Below are positions 10,223-18,652 of a DNA stretch of 64,000 nucleotides, one piece after another. The stretch is taken from the NCBI GenBank assembly GCA_902760345.1, contig CACWFY010000009.1:1-64000 (forward strand). Direction: 5' to 3'. Every line of letters starts with the position of its first letter. Within the stretch, counting starts at the first letter, position 1. Below the pieces are notes generated by a model. It was not told where the DNA came from. It ran no database searches and was given only the letters and a program-made list of their open reading frames with translations. This stretch comes from an uncultured Bacteroidales bacterium. GTDB lineage: Bacteria > Bacteroidota > Bacteroidia > Bacteroidales > Bacteroidaceae. The translations under genes and the position numbers were made by a program.

Positions 10223-10801
10223 TTATTTCGACTTTCCGTTTAGTTCTTCCGACCTGATGCCCAACGCTGCCATCAGCGAGTAGCCCAGTATTTCCTGGCG
10301 GAACTGGCCGCTCTGCATGGGCTGCATAGAGAATACGGTGATGTGCTTGTCAGGGTCTGCTTTGTGCAGGGCTTCGCGTACCTTATTATAATATACGTCG
10401 TCGCCTACCACCATCAGTCGCTTCACTTCTACTGCATTCGCCAGTATCTGTAGTGAGTCGGCGAATAGTGCGTCCATCGTCGTCAGGTCTTCCACAGGCA
10501 CGCAACTGATTTGGAATTCGCCCAACTCGCCACTAAATGCCTTGCCGTCGAGTTCCTCCATCGTTCCTGGTATGAAGTTCTCCATCTTGGTTTGCTTATG
10601 CAGCAACACCACCTGTATCTGATGATGGCCTTCGCGCACTCCTCCGTCCAGCGCTACGCACTCCAGCCATCGTGCCATATCGGCCTGTGGAATACGTCGC
10701 TCCAGCATGCGTTCAAAGTTTACTATCAAGTCAAATGCCACCTTGTTAACGTGGTCAGCGTCGACAAGGATAACATACTCGTTCCATTTCGTGTTATACA
10801 T
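10223..10801 (-). CDS. Conserved Bacteroidales protein of unknown function (DUF6621-like)
   Basis: A 192-residue cytoplasmic protein that starts MYNTKWNEYVILVDADHVNK and ends with QEILGYSLMAALGIRSEELN. I recall very similar proteins across Bacteroides and Prevotella, annotated only as a domain of unknown function (DUF6621, from memory). No catalytic motif is evident. The N-terminal ILVDADHV resembles the first strand of NYN/PIN-like folds, but that is speculative. The start at 10801 lies only five bases after a TAACTTTG box at 10807-10814, which has a -33 TTTG at 10835-10838 and exact 20-base spacing. The message is therefore probably leaderless or nearly so, and the upstream in-frame ATG at 10837 would not be transcribed. 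Confidence 0.75.
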   Translation of the reverse strand: MYNTKWNEYVILVDADHVNKVAFDLIVNFERMLERRIPQADMARWLECVALDGGVREGHHQIQVVLLHKQTKMENFIPGTMEELDGKAFSGELGEFQISCVPVEDLTTMDALFADSLQILANAVEVKRLMVVGDDVYYNKVREALHKADPDKHITVFSMQPMQSGQFRQEILGYSLMAALGIRSEELNGKSK

Positions 10802-10806
10802 ATCTG

Positions 10807-10838
10807 CAAAGTTAAGGAATAAAAATGATTCTGCCAAA
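10807..10838 (-). promoter_or_regulatory. Promoter of the DUF6621-like gene, with almost no leader
   Basis: On the minus strand TTTG (10838-10835), 20 bases, then TAACTTTG (10814-10807). Only CAGAT separates the -7 box from the ATG, so transcription should begin at or within a few bases of the start codon. Confidence 0.75.
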
Positions 10839-10863
10839 CATTTCTCATCTTAATTTTGTGATA

Positions 10864-11658
10864 TTATCTGCCAATTGGCTTAATGGAGAAGGTGAAGTAG
10901 GTGTCGGGGAATGGCTCTTCCTTCAGCGTGAAGTGCCACCATTCAGTGTCGACGGGTTTGAAGCCATGATGTAGCATAGCTTGACGCAGAATCATGCGGT
11001 TCCGAAACTGCTTGGCGGTGATGCTACGCTTCGGATTGGCAGGACTCTTGCTGTTATCGCCTGTGTACTCACCTGTCTCAGGATTGCCGCAGAAGTCAGG
11101 ATGACTCTCAGGACCGAACCAGTCGAAGGTGCCGCCCATGTCGAGCTCTTTTTCGGTCTGCATGTCGAAGAGTGTCAGGTCGACCGTGCTGCCACGGGTG
11201 TGTCCGCTCTTCTCAGCGATGTAACCCTGGGGAAAGAGCACGTGCTTGTCAAGGTCGGGATAGAAGTAAGGCTTCATCAGCGTGTCGTTCACATTGGCAG
11301 CCCATCGTACGAAATGGTCGACGGCCTTCTGTGGACGGTAGGCATCATAGATCTTCAGACGGTACCCCAGTGCTTTCACGTCGTCGCTCACAGCCTTCAG
11401 GCTATCGGCAGCCTGCTTGGTAAGCAGCGCTGTCGGCTCCTCATAGCCGTCAATGCGCATTCCCACGAAGTTGTACGTGCTGAAGTAACGAATCTCGAGG
11501 ATGGCGTCGGGCACAATGTCGGTAAGCGTGACAAACTGGCTGCAGTCATCAGTGGCGTTGACAGCCGTACTCTTCTTACTATCCGAAAAGCAAGATGTCA
11601 TTACGCCGCAATTGATTGAAAGGATAGCGGCTATAAGCCAAAGCAATTGTTTTTTCAT
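10864..11658 (-). CDS. D-alanyl-D-alanine dipeptidase, VanX/DdpX type (peptidase M15D)
   Basis: A zinc dipeptidase that splits D-Ala-D-Ala, here probably for envelope turnover rather than vancomycin resistance, since no vanA or vanH is nearby. The zinc ligands and catalytic Glu are in SGHTRGSTVDLTLFD (H and D) and DTEWWHFTL (E and H). VRWAAN, SHPDFCG and RNRMILRQAMLHHGF are further family blocks. The N-terminus has a hydrophobic signal followed by VMTSCF, a plausible lipobox, so it may be a periplasm-facing lipoprotein. A TATCTTTG box on the minus strand at 11692-11699 lies 33 bases upstream of the start. Confidence 0.9.
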   Translation of the reverse strand: MKKQLLWLIAAILSINCGVMTSCFSDSKKSTAVNATDDCSQFVTLTDIVPDAILEIRYFSTYNFVGMRIDGYEEPTALLTKQAADSLKAVSDDVKALGYRLKIYDAYRPQKAVDHFVRWAANVNDTLMKPYFYPDLDKHVLFPQGYIAEKSGHTRGSTVDLTLFDMQTEKELDMGGTFDWFGPESHPDFCGNPETGEYTGDNSKSPANPKRSITAKQFRNRMILRQAMLHHGFKPVDTEWWHFTLKEEPFPDTYFTFSIKPIGR

Positions 11659-11825
11659 ATCTCCGTTATTCCTAATATGGATTTACGGAGACAAAGATAG
11701 GACAATAAATTGAGAATACGTCATAATCAACAGAATTTAACCATGAAAAAACGCACGGTATGCCGCCTGAAATGATGACAAAATGGGCGAAAAGGCGTCA
11801 TAATGGTGTAAAAATGCTGGATTCG

Positions 11826-11857
11826 TTTGCGTTTTTCAGCAATAATCTGTATATTTG
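11826..11857 (+). promoter_or_regulatory. Promoter of the secreted protein gene at 11909
   Basis: TTTG at 11826-11829, 20 bases, TATATTTG at 11850-11857. The leader is about 50 bases. Confidence 0.8.
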
Positions 11858-11908
11858 CAGCGTGAATAAGTACGAAACAAACAATTTTACTAACAATATT
11901 AAAACAAA

Positions 11909-12880
11909 ATGATTATGAAGAAAATCTTTACGCTTATTAGCATGGCACTGGTAGCCATGAGTGTTAACGCACAGAAAGAGAGCTATACGGCTGCTATAGC
12001 TGATTTTAACGCGACGGAGGTGACAATTAATAAGACGGCAAATGTTACTGTAGTTGCAAATGGAGGTAATGTTTTAGAGTGCAAGACTGCTGGTTCGCAG
12101 GAGGTTACATCAACACCAGCAACCTGGTCTGCAAAAAAACAAGGTGATATCAATTTTGATTATGTCACAGTCGGAGGCTCAGTTCCATACGTTACTACAG
12201 GTGTTGAGGAGATTATTACTGATGGTAATCCCACAGGTAATTATCGTCCAACTTATACTTACTATGAGCCAGATGGTTCTGCCGGTCTTCCCATAAATGG
12301 TGAGTATGTTAAACTTACTGCCAAAGTAGATGGTATGTTTAAAATTGGTTTCTGGGTTAACAAAAATGAAGGCCGCAAGCTTTATCTTGTAAGAGAGAGT
12401 GACAAGAAAGCCTTAAAGTGGGCGGCAGATGCTACTACTGAATACAAAGTTGAAGGTTATATCAATGACTGTAATGAATGGGCCGATGCTGAAAAAACGA
12501 CGAAGAAGAAAAAGTTCTTCTCTTCTATCGTGGTAAATGACTACGAATTAGGAGTTTCTGACTATCAGAGCGAAACTGACGTGACAGATGACGGTGTTAC
12601 TCCTAAGATTAAGAATCAGAAAGCTTTAGCAAAATGGGGGTGGTTTGTGTTTGATGCAAAGGCCAATGAAACTTACTGGGTGTTTGGCAATAACTGGCAG
12701 TTTGGATTCCAGGGTTACGAATTTACACCAGGTGAAACAATTGCCAACTATACCGGTATCAGCACCGTAAAGGCTGCTGCAAACACCAACGCTCCTATCT
12801 ACAACCTCGCTGGTCAGAAGGTAAACAATAGCTTCAAGGGTATTGCTATCCAGAATGGTAAGAAGTTCATGGTGAAGTAA
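11909..12880 (+). CDS. Secreted protein of unknown function with a C-terminal sorting-type tail
   Basis: The signal peptide reads MKKIFTLISMALVAMSVNA; translation may start at 11909 or at the second ATG, 11915. The body is not recognised. It has repeated Thr/Val/Tyr-rich strands and an aromatic patch near residue 250 (TYWVFGNNWQFGFQGYEF), so a beta-sandwich is plausible. The last 30 residues (NLAGQKVNNSFKGIAIQNG, then KKFMVK) match the short basic-ending tails of Bacteroidales secreted proteins. A closely related tail ends the giant protein at 32631. It is monocistronic, with its own promoter and terminator. Confidence 0.75.
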   Translation: MIMKKIFTLISMALVAMSVNAQKESYTAAIADFNATEVTINKTANVTVVANGGNVLECKTAGSQEVTSTPATWSAKKQGDINFDYVTVGGSVPYVTTGVEEIITDGNPTGNYRPTYTYYEPDGSAGLPINGEYVKLTAKVDGMFKIGFWVNKNEGRKLYLVRESDKKALKWAADATTEYKVEGYINDCNEWADAEKTTKKKKFFSSIVVNDYELGVSDYQSETDVTDDGVTPKIKNQKALAKWGWFVFDAKANETYWVFGNNWQFGFQGYEFTPGETIANYTGISTVKAAANTNAPIYNLAGQKVNNSFKGIAIQNGKKFMVK

Positions 12881-12900
12881 GAATACCTGAAATAATATAA

Positions 12901-12936
12901 AAAGTGGCGACTCTGTAAAGGGTCGCTACTTTTTTG
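12901..12936 (+). terminator. Intrinsic terminator of the secreted protein gene
   Basis: AAAGTGGCGACTC pairs with GGGTCGCTACTTT (with G-U pairs) across TGTAAA, followed by a T run. Confidence 0.85.
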
Positions 12937-12961
12937 TGATGCTATAGCAGAAGAAAGAGCA

Positions 12962-13319
12962 AATATCCGGCATTTCCTACACTTGCTCTTGAATATCAAC
13001 GAGTTAGCTTCAATTTTCCTACACTGGGAGTGGCACTAAAGTTACACTGCGGCGTTTTGAACGCGTGAAAGTCCCACTTCGACACCATTAAAGTTACGTT
13101 TTAACAATGTTAATGCATAACTTCCACGATGTGAATACATAGTTTTCATCGCGTGAAAACTATGTACTTAACGTTTACGTACATAGTATTCACGCCGTGA
13201 AAACGGTGTTTTCGCGGATGTATCCCCCATAGGTGTTACTTTAGTGTCACTTCCAGTGTAGGAAATATCTGTGTAACCGTCTGATTTCCAGTATCAAGTG
13301 TGGGAAATGTAGGATATTG
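12962..13319. repeat. 360-base imperfect inverted-repeat element, non-coding
   Basis: The 500-base gap between 12880 and 13380 holds no gene. Positions 12961-13047 match the reverse complement of 13233-13319 at about 64 of 87 columns without gaps. The best block is 13020-13047 against 13233-13260 (25 of 28). Inside is a perfect 12-base palindrome, ACATAGTTTTCA/TGAAAACTATGT (13137-13148 and 13154-13165). A further set of related half-sites is built on CACG-n-CGTGAA and TACATAG. The whole could fold as one long branched hairpin in DNA or RNA. I see no transposase, target duplication or promoter in it. Confidence 0.8.
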
Positions 13320-13379
13320 GTGACAAACGCGCATATAGTCCGTCTTTTAGTTAAACAGTTAGAACTGACAATTACAATT

Positions 13380-14195
13380 ATGAAAAAAACATTATTTCTT
13401 CTCATCTCAGTCTTCGTGCTCTTGACGGCCTTCATGCCTCAAAAGGTGACCACAATCTTCATCATTGGCGACTCAACCGCTGCCAACAAGAACATCACTG
13501 GCGGCAAGCAGGAACGAGGTTGGGGCATGATGCTACAACGGTGTTTCGATGAGAACTTTGTGGTGGTCGACAATCATGCCGTTAATGGTCGCTCATCGAA
13601 GAGTTTTATCAATGAGGGACGATGGGACAAGGTGCTGGAGAAGATGAAACCTGGCGACTATGTCATCATTCAGTTTGGCCATAACGACGAGAAGGCACAG
13701 CCTGAGCGCCATACCGACCCAGGCTCTACCTTCGACTATAACCTGGCCAAATTCGTACGCGAGACTCGAGAGCATGGTGGCATTCCCGTCTTGATGAACT
13801 GCGTGGTACGTCGCAATTTTATGGTGAAGGCTCCTGAGATTGCCGACGACGAGTTGCTGCGCACTTCTACCTTTAAGGATGGTGTGAGAATGGTCGAGGG
13901 CGACTCTCTGATTGATACTCACGGCCTGTATGCTCAAGCTCCACGTGACGTGGCTCGCCGCATGAATTGTCACTTCGTAGACGCCAACCAGATTACCCAT
14001 GACCTGGAGCAGGGATTGGGTCGCGAGGAGTCTAAGAAACTCCATATGTGGTTTCTGCCTGGTCAGGAGCCAAGTGAACCCAAGGGCAAGCAGGACAATA
14101 CTCACTATAACATCTATGGCGCAACTACAGTTGCCAAACTGTTGGCCGATGCCCTCTGTGAAGAGATTCCCGTGTTGAAGAAATATCGGAAATAA
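13380..14195 (+). CDS. SGNH-family esterase, probable rhamnogalacturonan acetylesterase (CE12)
   Basis: It probably removes acetyl groups from rhamnogalacturonan or other pectin chains. After a signal peptide at the ATG of 13380 come the SGNH blocks: GDSTAAN (Ser nucleophile), AVNGRSSKSF (Gly), IQFGHNDE (Asn) and DNTHYNIYGA (Asp and His). CE12 enzymes keep exactly this DxTHxNxxGA form. At 271 residues it is a single-domain enzyme. The pectate lyase gene starts six bases later, so the two form a pectin-degrading pair. The ORF extends upstream to 13317, but that part overlaps the repeat element and is not protein-like. Confidence 0.88.
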   Translation: MKKTLFLLISVFVLLTAFMPQKVTTIFIIGDSTAANKNITGGKQERGWGMMLQRCFDENFVVVDNHAVNGRSSKSFINEGRWDKVLEKMKPGDYVIIQFGHNDEKAQPERHTDPGSTFDYNLAKFVRETREHGGIPVLMNCVVRRNFMVKAPEIADDELLRTSTFKDGVRMVEGDSLIDTHGLYAQAPRDVARRMNCHFVDANQITHDLEQGLGREESKKLHMWFLPGQEPSEPKGKQDNTHYNIYGATTVAKLLADALCEEIPVLKKYRK

Positions 14196-14201
14196 TAACA
14201 G

Positions 14202-15653
14202 ATGAAGATGATGAGAAGAATCGTGATAGCCTTCATGGCTTTAGCACTCGCCATACATGTTCAGGCTCAGACGCTGGCTTTCCCTACGGCTGAAGGCTTT
14301 GGCAAGTATGCCTCTGGCGGACGAGGCGGAAAGGTGGTCGAGGTGACAAACCTCAACGACAGTGGTGAGGGTTCGCTACGCTGGGCACTGACGGAGGCTG
14401 GTCGCGAGAATGCCACCATCGTGTTTCGTGTGAGTGGCATTATCGACATTGGACCTAATCCGCAACGGAAAGGCGAGCGGGCTATTCGTGCCAAACTGAA
14501 GAATGTGACGATAGCCGGACAGACAGCACCAGGCGAAGGCATCCTGCTGCGTGGCGGCAAACTGAACCTTGGAGGCTCCGAGAATGTTATCATCCGCAAT
14601 ATCCGAGCTCGACTGGGAACGCTGGGCGATCCCACCAAATCAAAGAAGGAGAACTTTATCGAAGGTGGAGCCATCGGCATAGAGAATGCTCAGAACATCA
14701 TCATCGACCATTGCTGCTTTGGCTGGAGTGGCGAGGAGAACGTCACCATGTACGACAACCATTATACCACCTTGCAGTGGTGCATCATTCACGAAGGCCT
14801 CTATGACGCTGGCCATAAGAAGGGTGTCCGAGGCTATGGTGCCCAGTGGGGAGGCTCGCCAGCTACGTTCCATCACAACCTGCTGGCCCATAACGACAGC
14901 CGTTCGGCTCGCCTCAATGGCGCTACCAATCCTCGGGTCGACAAGAACGTCTTTCTGGAATATCAGAACAATGTGAACTTCAACTGGGGGCGCCGCAACT
15001 CCTGCTATGGTGGTGAGAATGAGGCTGGCGAGGGTAGCAGTCACGAATGCAACTTCGTGGGCAACTACTACAAGCCTGGTCCTGCCCATCCTGCTGACAA
15101 TGTGCTGATAGAACTCTCTCAGGCACGAAAGGGCAAAACGCTGACAGGCCCCTCACTGTGGTACTTCAACGACAACGTGATGGAAGGTCAGAAGACGAAG
15201 GACAGTTGGGCACTCATTGGCAACAGGACGGGTTTCGGCATTGAACAGATGAAGTGCGACCAACCCCTCGGCCAGTCGCAGTATGCAGACTACCTGACGC
15301 CTGCCGAGTCGGCCAAGAAAGCCTTCAAACAGGTGCTGGCCAAGGCGGGCACCATTCACCGAGATGTCGTGGAATGCCGTATCATAGAAGATGTGAAGAG
15401 TGGTCGCCCGAAGTACAAAGGTGCTGGTGCCAACAAACAGGGCATTATCGACGCACCTGCCGATGCTGAGGGCTGGCCCCAATATGCTGTCGCCACGCCT
15501 GTGGTCGACAACGACCACGACGGAATAGCAGACGAGTGGGAGAGGGCCCACGGCTTGAATCCCAATGATTCGGAGGACCGCAACAAAATCATTTCAAAAG
15601 AAGGCTATACCGCCCTTGAGGTCTACCTCAACAGCCTGATGGGAGAATGGTGA
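14202..15653 (+). CDS. Secreted pectate lyase-like polysaccharide lyase (PL1 type)
   Basis: A right-handed beta-helix lyase likely to cleave polygalacturonate by beta-elimination. The signal peptide ends near HVQAQ (three in-frame ATGs at 14202, 14208 and 14211 are possible). Family blocks follow in order: FPTAEGFGKYASGGRGG, GEGSLRWAL, TIAGQTAPGEGI, VIIRNIRARLG, IIIDHCCFGWSGEENV, and RSARLNG near the catalytic Arg region. The last 50 residues carry DNDHDGIADEWERAHGL NPNDSED (space added), a calcium-binding thrombospondin type-3-like motif. It follows the acetylesterase in one operon, and its 3' end overlaps mnmA by 26 bases, convergent. Confidence 0.9.
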   Translation: MKMMRRIVIAFMALALAIHVQAQTLAFPTAEGFGKYASGGRGGKVVEVTNLNDSGEGSLRWALTEAGRENATIVFRVSGIIDIGPNPQRKGERAIRAKLKNVTIAGQTAPGEGILLRGGKLNLGGSENVIIRNIRARLGTLGDPTKSKKENFIEGGAIGIENAQNIIIDHCCFGWSGEENVTMYDNHYTTLQWCIIHEGLYDAGHKKGVRGYGAQWGGSPATFHHNLLAHNDSRSARLNGATNPRVDKNVFLEYQNNVNFNWGRRNSCYGGENEAGEGSSHECNFVGNYYKPGPAHPADNVLIELSQARKGKTLTGPSLWYFNDNVMEGQKTKDSWALIGNRTGFGIEQMKCDQPLGQSQYADYLTPAESAKKAFKQVLAKAGTIHRDVVECRIIEDVKSGRPKYKGAGANKQGIIDAPADAEGWPQYAVATPVVDNDHDGIADEWERAHGLNPNDSEDRNKIISKEGYTALEVYLNSLMGEW

Positions 15654-16743
15654 TTTCTCCAGAACCATAGCAACGGTGATGCTCAGCATCGTAGATGACG
15701 CAGAACTGTCCAGGTGCTACGCCATGAATAGGTGCTGCTGCATGTACCATATAGTTGCCGTCGCCCATCGCTTCTAATTTCGCAGGCAGATACTCTGGCG
15801 TGTGGCGAATCTTGAGTGTCACATCCGTTGGCGGCAGTTGTCCGTTGATGCTGTGGAACGCCATGATGGGGAAGTCCTGCTTGTAGGCCGTCTGAGGGTC
15901 GTAGCCGTGAGAGACATAGATGATGTTCTGCTCAATGTCTTTCTTAATGACAAACCACGGACCACCGCCCAGTCCCATCCCCTTTCGCTGTCCGATGGTG
16001 TGAAACCAGTGGCCTTTATGGTGCCCAATGAGTTTACCCGTCTCCAGTTCTACGACGTCGCCTTGTAGCTCGCCCAGATAGCGACGCAGGTAGTCGTTAT
16101 AGTTGATTTTTCCCAAGAAGCAGATGCCTTGCGAGTCGCGACGGTGGGCTGGCGCCAGGTGTTCGCGCTCGGCAATAGCCCGCACCTCTTCCTTCATCAT
16201 GTGACCAATGGGAAACAGCGCCTTCTGCAGTTGCCAGTCGTAGATCTGTGCCAGAAAGTCCGTCTGGTCCTTCACTGGGTCAGGACTGGTGCAAAGCCAC
16301 TTGAGGGCGTCAGCGGGTGAACCGCTGACCACATGTTCTATTTCCGTCGTGGCATAGTGGCCAGTAGCAATAAGGTCGTAGTCGTGGCCACGCTTCTCGT
16401 GGAAGGCGCCAAACTTGATGAGGCGGTTGCACATCACGTCAGGATTGGGTGTCAGTCCTGCGCGTACCTTATCCATAGTATATTTAGTGACCTGATTCCA
16501 GTATTCCTGATGGCAGTCAATGACCTCCAGCTTGCAGCCATACTTGTGACTGACAGCCGTTGCCATCTCCAGGTCTTCTTCTGAAGAGCAGTCCCACTCC
16601 TCTTCCTCCTCAGGACCGATCTTGATGTAAAAGCAGTCGGGCGTCAGGCCCTGTCGCATCAGTTCGTAGAGCACCACGGAGCTGTCGACACCACCGCTGA
16701 GCAGCACCGCAATACGTTTATTTGCTAATTCTTCTAAAATCAT
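15628..16743 (-). CDS. mnmA: tRNA-specific 2-thiouridylase MnmA
   Basis: It thiolates U34 of Lys, Glu and Gln tRNAs. The PP-loop is LLSGGVDSSVVLYEL; the tRNA-binding block is TPNPDVMCNRLIKFG; the second Cys is in GICFLGKINY. The two catalytic Cys (105 and 208) are present, as are the TIGQRKGMGLGG and C-terminal beta-barrel parts. The segment GPEEEEEWDC is more acidic than in enterobacterial MnmA. A TAACTTTG box on the minus strand (16748-16755) ends only four bases before the ATG, so the message may be leaderless, though no -33 box is seen. Confidence 0.93.
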   Translation of the reverse strand: MILEELANKRIAVLLSGGVDSSVVLYELMRQGLTPDCFYIKIGPEEEEEWDCSSEEDLEMATAVSHKYGCKLEVIDCHQEYWNQVTKYTMDKVRAGLTPNPDVMCNRLIKFGAFHEKRGHDYDLIATGHYATTEIEHVVSGSPADALKWLCTSPDPVKDQTDFLAQIYDWQLQKALFPIGHMMKEEVRAIAEREHLAPAHRRDSQGICFLGKINYNDYLRRYLGELQGDVVELETGKLIGHHKGHWFHTIGQRKGMGLGGGPWFVIKKDIEQNIIYVSHGYDPQTAYKQDFPIMAFHSINGQLPPTDVTLKIRHTPEYLPAKLEAMGDGNYMVHAAAPIHGVAPGQFCVIYDAEHHRCYGSGEITILPSGC

Positions 16744-16803
16744 GGTGCAAAGTTACGAATAATTGCAATTATTTCGTATATTTGCAAGAAAAATTTTAAG
16801 CAT

Positions 16804-17658
16804 ATGGTAGAACTAAAGAACGAACAGCTGACTATTAAGGTCGCAGAAAAGGGAGCCGAGCTCCAGAGTGTAAAAGATAACGAAGGTCGTGAGTATCTGT
16901 GGCAGGCTGGCCCGCAGTGGCCTCGTCATTCGCCCATTCTCTTTCCCATCGTGTGTAGCGTCAACGACGAGACCTATCGTGTGGACGGCAAGGAATACCA
17001 CCTGCCTCGTCACGGCTTTGCCCGCGATGCGCAGTTTACGGTGATTAGTCAAGGTGAAGACCGCGTGACGATGGCCTTGCACGACAGCGAGGAGACGCTG
17101 AAAGTCTATCCCTACCACTTTAATCTCGCCATCACCTACCGCCTGGTAGGTACCACGATTAGCGTCATCTGGCACGTAGAGAATACCGACAGTCGCGAGA
17201 TTCATTTCCAGATAGGCGGTCATCCTGCTTTCAACCTGCCCAGCGGCAAGATGGAAGGCGTCATCAAGCTCGATAATGAAGAGCCGATGGACACCCTCAA
17301 GAGCTATGCCGACGGTTCGCATGATATGGAAGAGGTGCCTTTGGAGGCTGACATGGGCATCATTGAGGTCAACAACAGTTTCTTCCGCAACGACTCGGTG
17401 AAGATTCACCGTTCGCAGACCCATCGTGCCATGCTGATGGATACTAATGGCGATCCTGCCGTGACGGTAGACTACAAGACCCCTGTTTGTGCTTTCTGGA
17501 GTCCGTTCGACAAGCATGCTCCTTTCGTCTGCATCGAACCGTGGTACGGTATTGGCGACCCAAGGGGTTGGAAAGGCGAGTTTAAGGAGAAGCCGCTGAT
17601 GAACCACCTGCAGCCGGGTGCGTCGTTTATGTCGAAATATACAATAACGTTTGGATAA
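16804..17658 (+). CDS. Aldose 1-epimerase-like protein (LacX/YeaD branch)
   Basis: A cytoplasmic galactose-mutarotase fold protein that probably interconverts anomers of a sugar or sugar phosphate. RHSPILFPIVC, RHGFARDAQF (catalytic-type His), IGGHPAFN (second His) and CIEPWYGIGDP are family signatures. It has no signal peptide and a normal length of 284 residues. A TATATTTG box at 16777-16784 precedes it, divergent from mnmA. The substrate is not evident from context. Confidence 0.85.
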   Translation: MVELKNEQLTIKVAEKGAELQSVKDNEGREYLWQAGPQWPRHSPILFPIVCSVNDETYRVDGKEYHLPRHGFARDAQFTVISQGEDRVTMALHDSEETLKVYPYHFNLAITYRLVGTTISVIWHVENTDSREIHFQIGGHPAFNLPSGKMEGVIKLDNEEPMDTLKSYADGSHDMEEVPLEADMGIIEVNNSFFRNDSVKIHRSQTHRAMLMDTNGDPAVTVDYKTPVCAFWSPFDKHAPFVCIEPWYGIGDPRGWKGEFKEKPLMNHLQPGASFMSKYTITFG

Positions 17659-17660
17659 AC

Positions 17661-17728
17661 AATATCGCGAAGCTTAGTAGGCTTCCCAAAAACACAAGGT
17701 AAAAATATCGCGAAGCTTAGTAGGCTTC
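17661..17728. repeat. Direct duplication of 25 bases at the end of rsgA
   Basis: AATATCGCGAAGCTTAGTAG plus GCTTC occurs at 17661-17685 and again at 17704-17728. The second copy holds the rsgA stop codon and half of its terminator. The first lies in the spacer, two bases after the epimerase stop codon. Confidence 0.85.
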
Positions 17729-17738
17729 ACGATATTTG
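17702..17738 (-). terminator. Terminator overlapping the rsgA stop codon
   Basis: On the minus strand AAATATCGTGAAGC and GCTTCGCGATATTTTT pair across a loop that includes the TAA stop of rsgA. As with recA, the last codons form one arm. Confidence 0.75.
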
Positions 17739-18652
17739 TTTTCGTCCTTGTCGTCGAGCATCGAGAGATACGACTGGTATCGGCTCTGCGCGATGTAGTG
17801 GTCTTCAACAGCCTTGAGCACGGCACAGCCGGGTTCATGGGTGTGGGTGCAGTCGGAGAAACGGCACTGTTTAGAGAACTCGAAAATCTCCTTAAAATAA
17901 CTCGTCAACTCCTCGCGCTCCATATCGAAGGTGCCAAAGCCCTTGATGCCTGGGGTGTCGATGAGATAAGAGGTGAGAGGTGAGAGGTGAGGGGTGAGAG
18001 GTATCATTTCCGAGAAGGTGGTGGTGTGCATACCTGTGTTGTGGGCATCGCTGATTTCTGCCGTACGCTGGTTGGCGTGTGGCACCAGACGGTTGATGAG
18101 TGTCGACTTGCCTACACCACTATTGCCGCTGAGCAGGGTGATCTTGCCTTCTAACATAGGCCGCAGTTCTTCTACACCTTGTCCTGTCTCTGCCGATATG
18201 GCGCGACACTCGTAGCCGATGGTCTCATACAACTCAATCATCATCTGCTGGTAGTGACGCTCTTCGTCGTTCAGCAGGTCGGTCTTATTGAATATTAGTA
18301 TCACGGGTACGCGATAGGCTTCTGCCGATGCTAAGAAGCGGTCGATGAATGTCGTACTGGTCTGGGGCTTGACGACGGTGACGACAAGCAGCGCCTGGTC
18401 GACGTTCGCCGCCAGGATATGACTCTGCTTCGACAGGTTGATGCTCTTGCGGATGATGTAGTTACGGCGATCCTCAATCTCTGTAATCCAGTTGCCTTCG
18501 CCAACGGTGACGTGGTCGCCTACTGCCACAGGATTAGTAGAGCGTATTCCCTTGATGCGGAAATTACCCTTCACCTTACAATCAAGCAGTTGGCCATCGT
18601 CTGTCAGAACGGTGTACCAACTGCCAGTATTCTTAATGACAAGTCCCTGCAT
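17717..18652 (-). CDS. rsgA: Ribosome small-subunit biogenesis GTPase RsgA
   Basis: A circularly permuted GTPase that helps mature the 30S subunit. Order is OB domain, NKTDL (G4), [14 protein letters not shown] (G1), DTPGIKGFG (G3), then the zinc-binding tail [16 protein letters not shown]. Between G1 and G3, in place of the usual short HTTT-to-DTPG linker, lies an extra [14 protein letters not shown]. It is encoded by four to five tandem copies of a heptamer (17971-18002). The insertion sits next to switch II and should be an exposed loop. The stop codon of frr directly abuts the ATG, so the two genes are co-transcribed. Confidence 0.94.
   Translation of the reverse strand: MQGLVIKNTGSWYTVLTDDGQLLDCKVKGNFRIKGIRSTNPVAVGDHVTVGEGNWITEIEDRRNYIIRKSINLSKQSHILAANVDQALLVVTVVKPQTSTTFIDRFLASAEAYRVPVILIFNKTDLLNDEERHYQQMMIELYETIGYECRAISAETGQGVEELRPMLEGKITLLSGNSGVGKSTLINRLVPHANQRTAEISDAHNTGMHTTTFSEMIPLTPHLSPLTSYLIDTPGIKGFGTFDMEREELTSYFKEIFEFSKQCRFSDCTHTHEPGCAVLKAVEDHYIAQSRYQSYLSMLDDKDENKYREAY
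17971..18002. repeat. Heptamer tandem repeat inside rsgA
   Basis: On the plus strand AGGTGAG three times, GGGTGAG once, then AGGT. The coding strand reads as CACCTCT-type units and encodes the extra [11 protein letters not shown] segment in frame. Confidence 0.85.

Noticed and set aside
10864-11658. VanX-type gene as part of a vancomycin-resistance cluster
   Set aside because: No vanA, vanH, vanR or vanS nearby, and such dipeptidases are normal in Bacteroidales.
12936-13380. tRNA or other known RNA in the 500-base gap
   Set aside because: No cloverleaf, no CCA end and no anticodon arm; the structure is a long inverted repeat instead.
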